A model generated the notes under the pieces. It saw only the letters and a list, made by a program, of their open reading frames with translations, was not told where the DNA came from and made no database searches. Position numbers and translations under genes: made by a program. This document shows, piece by piece, positions 52,199-58,866 of a DNA stretch of 64,000 bases. This stretch comes from Streptomyces ardesiacus. Its GTDB lineage: Bacteria; Actinomycetota; Actinomycetes; Streptomycetales; Streptomycetaceae. How positions within the stretch are numbered: the stretch's first letter is position 1; the number at the start of each line of letters is the position of its first letter. Location: contig NZ_BEWC01000001.1 in assembly GCF_003112575.1 (NCBI RefSeq), positions 1,054,001-1,118,000 of the forward strand, read 5' to 3'.

Positions 52199-52606
52199 GT
52201 GCCCGGAATCGACGAGAGTCTGCTGGAAGCCATGAGGCTGCCCGGCGCGCGCGGCGCGTCGCTGGTCGACTGGATCAGCGGGCTCGCCCTCGGCGCCGTC
52301 GGTGAGGCCCCGGGCGGCGACTGGGAGGCGACGGCCGCGGAGACGGCGGAGCTGGGCCGGCACGTGACGGAGAGCGGGTCCCTGGCGGCGGCCGGCACGG
52401 CGGGCGGCGGTGCCGAGCCGGGGAAGGAACCACCGGTGGAGGACCTGATCGCCACCACCGGCGACGCCTACCACCTGCTCAGGTTCGTCAGCACCCCGTT
52501 CGACAGCACCGTCTTCCTGCACCTGTGGCTCGACCGCAACGACGGGAACCTCGCCCTGGCCCGCATCAGGCTGGCCGAGCTGGCCGACCGGCTGGTGCTC
52601 GGATGA
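52199..52606 (+). CDS. roadblock/LC7-related protein, operon member 1
   Basis: A 135-residue protein similar in layout to the last gene of this operon. LVDWISGLALGAVG at residues about 22-35 matches LVDYTSGMALGTLG of the 53993 protein, and DAYHLLRFV plus NLALARIRLAELADRL match its C-terminal half. It is thus a divergent roadblock-family paralogue. The C-terminal stop overlaps the next start (ATGA), so it is coupled. GAGGGG seven to eight bases before GTG 52199 supports the start. Confidence 0.75.
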   Translation: MPGIDESLLEAMRLPGARGASLVDWISGLALGAVGEAPGGDWEATAAETAELGRHVTESGSLAAAGTAGGGAEPGKEPPVEDLIATTGDAYHLLRFVSTPFDSTVFLHLWLDRNDGNLALARIRLAELADRLVLG

Positions 52607-53388
52607 CCCGGGTGACGACCACCTGGACCGCGTACGAGACCACCGCCGAGGCCCTCGCCGCCCTCGCGGCCGAAGGGGCCACCGGCGCCCTGTCGGGCGA
52701 GCGGGGCATCGTCTACCTCAAGGCGGGCCGCGTCGTGCACGTGGAGTCGGCCTTCGCCCCCGACCTCGGCGCGCTGCTCACCCGCAGCGGCGCCGTGCCG
52801 CCGGACGGCTGGTGGGAGGCGGTCGACCGGGGCGGCACCCAGCACCGGGTCGGCCACCGGCTCGTCGACAGTGGCAGGCTTGCCGCCGGCGCGCTGGAGG
52901 TCTGCCACCTGGGCGCCCTGTTCGACGCCGCCTACTTCGTCCTGGCCCACGACGGCCGCGCGCAGCGCTTCCGGCCCGGCGCGGCGCACTGGCTCGGTGC
53001 GGTCCGCTCGGTGCCGGTGGACGTCGTCGTGCGCGAGTCCGGGCGCCGGCGCGCCCTGCTGGACCGCATCTGGCCCGACCCCGCCATCGACACCCTCCCG
53101 CTGACCCGGGTGCCGGGCACCGGGTCCGCCGCGCTGCCCGTGCGGCGCGGCCGCACCCTGACCCAGGTCGACGGCGTCCGCACCGCCGCGCAGATCGCCT
53201 CGGCGCTCGCCTGCCGCACGTACCACACCCTCGTGGAACTGCGCCGACTGGCCGCCGACGGGCTCGTGCGCGCGGCACCGCCCGCCGCTCCGCCCCTGCC
53301 GCCCGGGCCGCCACCGCGGGCGGTGGTGTGGGACGACCCCGACACGGCCCTGCTGCGACGGCTTCGAGACGCCTTGGAGGCCCTGTGA
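52603..53388 (+). CDS. DUF4388 (PATAN)-like protein with winged-helix C-terminus, operon member 2
   Basis: A 261-residue protein. The N-terminal half has the DUF4388 pattern (GALSGERGIVYLKAGRVVHVE, GRLAAGALEVCHLGALFDAAYF). The C-terminal part (GRTLTQVDGVRTAAQIASAL, HTLVELRRLAADGLV) is winged-helix-like, a fusion seen in signalling proteins. The start ATG overlaps the previous stop. It probably scaffolds or gates roadblock partners; that is inference. Confidence 0.72.
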   Translation: MTRVTTTWTAYETTAEALAALAAEGATGALSGERGIVYLKAGRVVHVESAFAPDLGALLTRSGAVPPDGWWEAVDRGGTQHRVGHRLVDSGRLAAGALEVCHLGALFDAAYFVLAHDGRAQRFRPGAAHWLGAVRSVPVDVVVRESGRRRALLDRIWPDPAIDTLPLTRVPGTGSAALPVRRGRTLTQVDGVRTAAQIASALACRTYHTLVELRRLAADGLVRAAPPAAPPLPPGPPPRAVVWDDPDTALLRRLRDALEAL

Positions 53389-53426
53389 TCCGCGCGCGCC
53401 GCAGGCGCGACGAAAGGAGACTGCTC

Positions 53427-53951
53427 ATGGCCGTCGAGAGCGACGTCCTGGAGGAACTGCACCGGCTGCGCAACCGCGTTCCCCGGATGACCGGGTCGCT
53501 CGCGGCCACCGTGGACGGGCTCGTCCTGGCCCACGACGCGCCGGGCACCGAGCCCGAGGGGCTCGCCGCGCTCACCGCAGCCGCCCTCGGCGTCGCGCAC
53601 CGCATGGCGGAGGCCACCGCGCGCGGCGACTTCCGCGAGCTGCTGCTGCGCGGGGCCGACGGCTACGTGGCCACCTACGCCGCCGGTCCGGCCGCCGTGC
53701 TCACCCTGCTCGCCGACGGCCGGGTCAACGTGGGCCGGCTGCACCTGGAGGGCCGGCGCAGCGGCGCGCGGATCGGGGAACTGGTCGCCGCCGGCCTCGG
53801 GCCGGAACGCGGCCGCGCCCCGGCCGCCGAAGCCGTCACGGCGCCCGTCGAGGGGACGGCCCGCCCCATCGGCACCCTGCCGGTGCGCGCCCCGCAGCGG
53901 CCCACCCACCAGCCCACCCCCCAGGCCGGCGGCCACCACCGGCCGACCTGA
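53427..53951 (+). CDS. roadblock/LC7 domain protein, operon member 3
   Basis: A 174-residue protein with a roadblock/LC7 fold: VPRMTGSLAATVDGLVLAHD, LAALTAAALGVAHRMAE, and RVNVGRLHLEGRRSGARIG. The C-terminal 50 residues are Pro/Ala-rich and disordered. AAAGGAGA six bases before ATG 53427 fixes this start over a GTG at 53385 that overlaps the previous stop. Such proteins bind small Ras-like GTPases. Confidence 0.8.
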   Translation: MAVESDVLEELHRLRNRVPRMTGSLAATVDGLVLAHDAPGTEPEGLAALTAAALGVAHRMAEATARGDFRELLLRGADGYVATYAAGPAAVLTLLADGRVNVGRLHLEGRRSGARIGELVAAGLGPERGRAPAAEAVTAPVEGTARPIGTLPVRAPQRPTHQPTPQAGGHHRPT

Positions 53952-53992
53952 AGCACCGACCGCACACCGAACACGTCCGGAAAGGGAACACC

Positions 53993-54367
53993 ATGGCCAA
54001 CCTGGAGACCTCGCTCAAGGAATGCCTCAGCTCCATCGACGGATCGACCGCCGTCGCGCTGGTCGACTACACCAGCGGCATGGCGCTCGGCACCCTGGGC
54101 GGCGGCAAGGACTTCAACCTGGAGGTCGCCGCCGCGGGGAACACCGACGTCGTGCGGTCCAAGCTGCGCACGATGGAGCACCTCGGGCTCAAGGACGAGA
54201 TCGAGGACATCCTGATCACGCTCAACACCCAGTACCACATGATCCGCCTGCTCAAGGGGCGCGGCGGCAACGGTCTCTTCCTCTACCTGGTGCTGGACGC
54301 GAACCGCGCCAACCTGGCGATGGCCCGCCACCAGCTGCGCCGGATCGAGGGCGAACTGGAGGTCTGA
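53993..54367 (+). CDS. roadblock/LC7 domain protein, operon member 4
   Basis: A 124-residue single-domain roadblock protein (STAVALVDYTSGMALGTLGG, HMIRLLKGRGGNGLFLYL, ANLAMARHQLRRIEGELEV). Its ends match the operon member 1 protein. GGAAAGGGAACACC lies before the ATG. The operon ends at the 17-bp hairpin. No GTPase or DUF742 partner gene, normally part of a conservon, is present in this window. Confidence 0.83.
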   Translation: MANLETSLKECLSSIDGSTAVALVDYTSGMALGTLGGGKDFNLEVAAAGNTDVVRSKLRTMEHLGLKDEIEDILITLNTQYHMIRLLKGRGGNGLFLYLVLDANRANLAMARHQLRRIEGELEV

Positions 54368-54404
54368 ACCCCTCCCCGCGTCAGCCCGTCCCGATCCGGC
54401 GGGA

Positions 54405-54450
54405 CACGTCCGGCACCGGCCACCCCTTGGGAGGGCCGGTGCCGGACGTG
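54405..54450. terminator. bidirectional 17-bp stem terminator
   Basis: A perfect 17-bp stem (54405-54421 and 54434-54450) with a 12-nt loop separates the roadblock operon from the convergent fprA gene. Confidence 0.8.
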
Positions 54451-54456
54451 CACGGC

Positions 54457-55821
54457 TCAGGCGCCGCTCTCCCGGAGCATGTCCTCGCGCTCGACGTACT
54501 TCACGCGCTCACGGCCCTGCGGCTCGCCCTGCGCCTTCTCCGCGGCGTCGAGCTTGTACCAGCCGTCCCAGGTGGTGAAGCGGATGTTCCGCTCGGCGAG
54601 GAAGGCGTCCACCGCTTCCGGCTCGGGCGAGGCGGGCGTCTGGAGACGGCCGCCCGCGTAGTCCTCCAGCAGGTTGGACACCGTCTCGTTGGCGTCGCCC
54701 TTGGTGTGGCCGATCAGGCCGACCGGGCCGCGCCGGATCCAGCCGGTGACGTACGTCGACTGCAGGTGCTCGCCGGACTCCTGGACCACCCGGCCGCCCA
54801 CGTCCGGGACCGTGCCCGTCTCCAGGTCCCAGGGCAGCTTGGGGAGCCGGTCGGAGAGGTAGCCGACGGCCCGGTAGACCGCCTGGACGTCCCAGTCCTT
54901 GAACGTGCCGGTGCCCTTGACGTTGCCCGTGCCGTCCAGCTCGGTGCGCTCGGTGCGCAGGCCGACGACCTTTCCGTCCTTGCCGAGGATCTCCGAGGGC
55001 GACTCGAAGAAGTGCAGGAAGAGCTTGTGCGGCCGGTCGCCGACGTCGCGGATCGCCCAGTTCTCCAGGGTCTTGGCGACCATGTCGGCCTGCTTGTTGC
55101 CGCGCCGGGTCGCGATCGAGCCCTCGTCGTAGTCGATGTCCTCGGGGTCGACGATCACCTCGATGTTGGGGGAGTGGTCCAGCTCCCGCAGCTCCATCGG
55201 GCTGAACTTCGCCTGCGCCGGGCCGCGGCGGCCGAAGACGTGGACCTCCAGCGCCTTGTTGGCCTTGAGACCCTCGTACACGTTCGGCGGGATCTCGGTG
55301 GGCAGCAGCTCGTCCGCCGTCTTGGCGAGGACCCGGGCGATGTCCAGGGCGACGTTGCCGACGCCGAGGACGGCGACCTTCTCCGCCTCCAGCGGCCAGG
55401 TGCGCGGGAAGTCGGGGTGGCCGTCGTACCAGGCGACGAAGTCGGCCGCGCCGTACGAGCCGTCGAGGTCGATGCCGGGGACCGGCAGGTCACGGTCGGC
55501 CGTGGCGCCGGTGGCGAAGATCACACCGTCGTAGAAGGCGCGCAGGTCGTCCAGGCTGATGTCGCTCGGGTAGTCGACGTTGCCGAAGAGGCGGATCTGC
55601 GGCTTGTCGAGGACCTGGTGCAGGGCCGTGATGATGCCCTTGATCCGCGGGTGGTCGGGTGCCACGCCGTACCGGATGAGTCCGAACGGGGCGGGCATCC
55701 GCTCGAAGATGTCGATGGAAACACCGGGGTCGGCGGCCACTTCGGACTTGAGCAGGGCGTCAGCGGCGTAGATCCCGGCCGGGCCGGATCCGACGATGGC
55801 CACCCGCAGTGGGCGGGGCAT
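54457..55821 (-). CDS. fprA: ferredoxin--NADP reductase FprA
   Basis: A 454-residue FAD/NADPH enzyme of the adrenodoxin-reductase-like FprA type. The FAD motif is AIVGSGPAGIYAA, NADPH motif VLGVGNVALDIAR, with GTGNVKGTG and family block GWIRRGPVGLIGHTKGDANET. It moves electrons from NADPH to ferredoxins, for example for cytochrome P450s. GAAGGGAA lies before the ATG. A DmdR/IdeR-type iron box is about 50 bp upstream, so iron-dependent repression is expected. No P450 gene is in the window. Confidence 0.92.
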   Translation of the reverse strand: MPRPLRVAIVGSGPAGIYAADALLKSEVAADPGVSIDIFERMPAPFGLIRYGVAPDHPRIKGIITALHQVLDKPQIRLFGNVDYPSDISLDDLRAFYDGVIFATGATADRDLPVPGIDLDGSYGAADFVAWYDGHPDFPRTWPLEAEKVAVLGVGNVALDIARVLAKTADELLPTEIPPNVYEGLKANKALEVHVFGRRGPAQAKFSPMELRELDHSPNIEVIVDPEDIDYDEGSIATRRGNKQADMVAKTLENWAIRDVGDRPHKLFLHFFESPSEILGKDGKVVGLRTERTELDGTGNVKGTGTFKDWDVQAVYRAVGYLSDRLPKLPWDLETGTVPDVGGRVVQESGEHLQSTYVTGWIRRGPVGLIGHTKGDANETVSNLLEDYAGGRLQTPASPEPEAVDAFLAERNIRFTTWDGWYKLDAAEKAQGEPQGRERVKYVEREDMLRESGA

Positions 55822-55867
55822 GTTCAGGTTCCCTTCGAGCGGTAACAGATCGACTCTCGGGGAAGCC

Positions 55868-55886
55868 TAAGCTAAGGCAAGCCTAA
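55868..55886. promoter_or_regulatory. DmdR/IdeR-type iron box upstream of fprA
   Basis: Read on the minus strand, TTAGGCTTGCCTTAGCTTA matches the actinobacterial iron-box consensus TTAGGTTAGGCTAACCTAA at 13 of 19 positions. It lies 47 bases before the fprA ATG. Confidence 0.65.
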
Positions 55887-55907
55887 GTCGGTACGCGGGT
55901 CCGGTCT

Positions 55908-55940
55908 ATGAGGTCATAAGCACACCTTATGGGATCTCAT
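55908..55940. promoter_or_regulatory. imperfect dyad upstream of the MFS exporter
   Basis: ATGAG (55908-55912) and CATAAG (55915-55920) are mirrored by CTTATG (55926-55931) and CTCAT (55936-55940). The outer arm on the right is spaced two bases more than on the left. It lies between fprA and the MFS gene, about 120 bp before the exporter start, and resembles a repressor site. Confidence 0.5.
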
Positions 55941-56063
55941 GGTTGAGGTTGGGGGTCGCCGGTCGAGCAGGTCGTTGAGCACGGTGTTTGAAGGGCCCGC
56001 CACGGGTGACGCAGGCGTGGGGCGAAGTGGCGCGTCCCGTGCAGCCTCACGAGGGGAGCCCGT

Positions 56064-57533
56064 GTGCAGGATACGGAGGACGAACCCGACCCCCGCCGGT
56101 GGCGGGCCCTGTGGGTGACCCTGGTCGCCGGTTTCATGACCCTGCTGGACGTGACGATCGTCGCCGTGGCCCTGCCTTCCATGCAACGGGAGCTGCACGC
56201 CTCGCCGACGTCCGTGCAGTGGGTCGTGTCCGGATACGCGCTGGCGTTCGCCCTGACCCTGGTGACCGCGGGCCGGATCGGCGACGCGTTCGGCAGGCGG
56301 CGCGTCTTCCTCGCGGCCCTGGCCGCCTTCGTGCTCTTCAGCGCCGCCTCGGGGGCCGCGCCCGGCATCGAACTGCTGGTCGCCGCCCGGCTCGCCCAGG
56401 GAGTCGCCGCGGGCAGCCTGGCCCCGCAGAACTCGGCACTCATCCAGCAGCTGTTCCGGGGTGCGGAACGCGGGCGCGCGTTCGGGCTCTTCGGCGCCAC
56501 CGTGGGCGTGTCCAGCGCCGTGGGCCCGGTGGTCGGCGGTCTGATCCTCGCGCTGGCGGGAGCCGGGGGCTGGCGGTGGATCTTCTACGTGAACGTGCCG
56601 GTCGGCCTGGTCGCCCTGTTCCTCGGCTTCCGTCTGCTGCCCCGGGTGGCGCCCGGCGGCCGGGGACGGCTCGACCCCGTGGGCGTGGCGCTGCTCGGGG
56701 CGGGGATCCTGGCCCTGATGCTGCCGCTGGTGCTCGCCGAGGGCGGCGGCCTGACCCGGGTGTGGTGGCTGTTCCCGGCGGGTGCCGTCGTCCTCCTCGC
56801 CTTCGCGCGCTGGGAGCGCCGCGTCGCCCGCCGGGGCGGCCAGCCGCTCCTGGAGCCGGGACTGCTCACCGAGACCCGCGGCTACGCCACCGGCGCGGGA
56901 CTGGGAGCCCTGTACTTCGTCGGGTTCAGCGGGGTCTGGCTCGTCTTCGCGCTCTTCTTCCAGAACGGACTGGGCTACTCGCCCCTCATGTCCGGCCTGG
57001 CGGTGACCCCGTTCGCCGCGGGCTCGGCCGTCGCCGCGGCCGTGGCGGGCCGGCTGGTGGAGCGGCTGGGGCGGCTGCTGACCGTCTGGGGACTGGTCGC
57101 GGTCATGGTGGGTCTGGGCACCACCGCGCTGCTGCTCTGGCTCGTCCCCTCCGACACGGGCGCCTGGCTCGCCGCGCCCGCCCTGCTCCTCGGTGGACTG
57201 GGCAGCGGCTGCGTGATCTCCCCGAACATCACGATGACCCTGCGCGACGTGCCGGTGCGGATGGCGGGCGCGGCCGGCGGCGCCCTGCAGACCGGCCAGC
57301 GGCTGGGCGGCGCCGTGGGCACCGCCGCGCTGCCGGGGCTCTTCTACCTGACGCTGAACGCCACCCACGACGACTACCACCGGGCGGTGGGCCTGTCGGT
57401 GGGCACCGGCGTCGCCGCCATGCTGTGCGCGCTGACCGTCGCGGTCCGCGACTGGCACCGGGACCGTGCCGGCGGCGACCGGAGCTGCCCGCCGGAGACC
57501 TCCCACAGCCACACGCACGCCGGGCAGAACTGA
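56064..57533 (+). CDS. MFS multidrug exporter, DHA2 (EmrB/QacA-like) family
   Basis: A 489-residue membrane protein with 14 predicted helices. Motif A GRIGDAFGRRRVFL and motif C-like GVSSAVGPVVGG identify an antiporter-type MFS exporter. MTLLDVTIVAVALPSMQREL at the start is typical of DHA2. GTG 56064 has GAGGGG upstream. No repressor gene is adjacent; the dyad at 55908-55940 suggests regulation by one located elsewhere. Confidence 0.9.
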   Translation: MQDTEDEPDPRRWRALWVTLVAGFMTLLDVTIVAVALPSMQRELHASPTSVQWVVSGYALAFALTLVTAGRIGDAFGRRRVFLAALAAFVLFSAASGAAPGIELLVAARLAQGVAAGSLAPQNSALIQQLFRGAERGRAFGLFGATVGVSSAVGPVVGGLILALAGAGGWRWIFYVNVPVGLVALFLGFRLLPRVAPGGRGRLDPVGVALLGAGILALMLPLVLAEGGGLTRVWWLFPAGAVVLLAFARWERRVARRGGQPLLEPGLLTETRGYATGAGLGALYFVGFSGVWLVFALFFQNGLGYSPLMSGLAVTPFAAGSAVAAAVAGRLVERLGRLLTVWGLVAVMVGLGTTALLLWLVPSDTGAWLAAPALLLGGLGSGCVISPNITMTLRDVPVRMAGAAGGALQTGQRLGGAVGTAALPGLFYLTLNATHDDYHRAVGLSVGTGVAAMLCALTVAVRDWHRDRAGGDRSCPPETSHSHTHAGQN

Positions 57534-57623
57534 CCGCCCCGCCCGAACCGGCACGTTTGGAACCGCCGTACCGGGCGACCCGCCGGGCAGACAGCGCAAG
57601 CCAACGCCGAGAGGTGAACCACT

Positions 57624-57797
57624 GTGGCCGGCAATCAGAAGTCCAAGGCCAAGATGGAGCAGGCCAAGGGGAAGGCCAAGGAAGCGGTCGGCCGGGCCGT
57701 CGGCAACGAGAGGATGACGGCCGAGGGCCGCGCCGCCCAGTCCAAGGGCGACGCCCGGCAGGCCAAGGAGAAGGGCAAGGACGCGTTCCGGCACTGA
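57624..57797 (+). CDS. CsbD-family stress protein
   Basis: A 57-residue CsbD-like protein: KSKAKMEQAKGKAKEAVG, NERMTAEGRAAQSKGDAR and KEKGKDAFRH. CsbD proteins are general-stress, sigma-B-linked in Bacillus; function is unclear. The GTG at 57624 follows a GAGAGG site. It is shorter than most gene finders require. A strong hairpin separates it from the convergent chitosanase gene. Confidence 0.8.
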   Translation: MAGNQKSKAKMEQAKGKAKEAVGRAVGNERMTAEGRAAQSKGDARQAKEKGKDAFRH

Positions 57798-57821
57798 CAC
57801 CGGTACCGTCCTGGCGGCACA

Positions 57822-57861
57822 CGGGCCGCGGAATCCGGCACACGGCCGGTTCCGCGGCCCG
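57822..57861. terminator. bidirectional stem terminator
   Basis: A 12-bp perfect stem (57822-57833 and 57850-57861), continued by five more pairs after a single bulged T, closes on a 5-nt loop. It lies between the csbD and chitosanase stop codons. Confidence 0.75.
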
Positions 57862-57875
57862 CCCCGTGCCCGGGG

Positions 57876-58712
57876 TCAGCCGATGTGGTAGGCGTCCCCG
57901 TAGACGTGCCAGTCCAGCGGCGGTTCGAGGTCCAGGTTGCCCTCGTCCAGGAAGACGCGCTGGGCCGTGTCGACCCGGCTGGTGTCGCTGTGCGCCTCCT
58001 CCTGCTTCATGGCCCGTACCCGCTCGTCGAGGAAGGCGTGCAGGTAGGCGACCTCGTCGCCGCCCCGGGCCGGCGGCCGGGCCCGGCCCAGGGCACGCTC
58101 GCGGATGCTGCCGAAGCCGAGGGCACCGCCGTCGCCGTGCATGACGATCGCGTCGTAGTACGCGAACTGCCCCAGCGTCCGCAGCCCGTCCTCCTGGGCG
58201 CGCCGCACGGCCGGGTCGAAGTAGACGCGGTCGCGCTCGTCGTCCTGGGCCCGGCGGAAGACGGGGTCCTCGTCGGCGGCCCGGCGCCAGTCCCGAGGGA
58301 ACCCGGGGTCGAGCCCCTCGTGCGAGTCGGATCCGTCCACCCGGCGCAGCGCCGGCAGATAGGGCGCGAGGACGTTGCCGGGGCTGCGCTCGGCGTACGA
58401 CTCCACCAGGTCGAGCATGTCGCCGGTGCCGGAGCAGAAGCCGATGATGCCCGCGGTGTAGCCGCGGCCGTCGCCGATGTCCTCGATGTAGCGGTACTGC
58501 GCCTTCCAGTCGAGCGTGGAGTTCTCCGCGCTCGACACCAGTTGCATGGCGATCTCCTTCTTCGCCGGGTCGTCTAGTCCCGCCGGGCGCGCGGACGCAG
58601 CCGCGGCGTGCGAGGGGGTGAGGAAGGGAACCGTCGCCGGAACAGCCATGGCGAGCACGGTACGGCGCGAGGGGCCTGCGGGGCGCGCCGGGTCGGGGAA
58701 CGGGTGCCTCAC
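57876..58712 (-). CDS. csn: secreted GH46 chitosanase
   Basis: A 278-residue exported enzyme closely similar to Streptomyces sp. N174 chitosanase. The signal peptide has a twin-arginine-like RRTVLAMAVP start and ends near SHAAAA. The general acid is Glu63 (SSAENSTLDWK) and the nucleophile-activating residue is Asp81 (DIGDGRGYT). It hydrolyses chitosan to oligosaccharides outside the cell. GTG 58712 has GGAG about five bases upstream. A CsnR-box-like palindrome lies just upstream. Confidence 0.92.
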   Translation of the reverse strand: MRHPFPDPARPAGPSRRTVLAMAVPATVPFLTPSHAAAASARPAGLDDPAKKEIAMQLVSSAENSTLDWKAQYRYIEDIGDGRGYTAGIIGFCSGTGDMLDLVESYAERSPGNVLAPYLPALRRVDGSDSHEGLDPGFPRDWRRAADEDPVFRRAQDDERDRVYFDPAVRRAQEDGLRTLGQFAYYDAIVMHGDGGALGFGSIRERALGRARPPARGGDEVAYLHAFLDERVRAMKQEEAHSDTSRVDTAQRVFLDEGNLDLEPPLDWHVYGDAYHIG

Positions 58713-58750
58713 GGAAACTCCAGGTGTGTGGGGGGAGTGCGGGCACTGAC

Positions 58751-58763
58751 AGGAAAGTTTCCT
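58751..58763. promoter_or_regulatory. CsnR-box-like palindrome upstream of chitosanase
   Basis: AGGAAAGTTTCCT is a perfect 13-bp palindrome with one central base, 39 bases upstream of the chitosanase start. It resembles the binding site of the ROK-family repressor CsnR described for Streptomyces chitosanase genes. CsnR itself is not in the window. Confidence 0.55.
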
Positions 58764-58866
58764 ACCAGACAATCCGCGTGCTGCACACCCGTCCGGCACC
58801 GGATCGGTACGGACCCAGCGCGCCGGACCCCGCGCCCCTCGCGGCGCGACCGCCCCCGCGAGCCCG

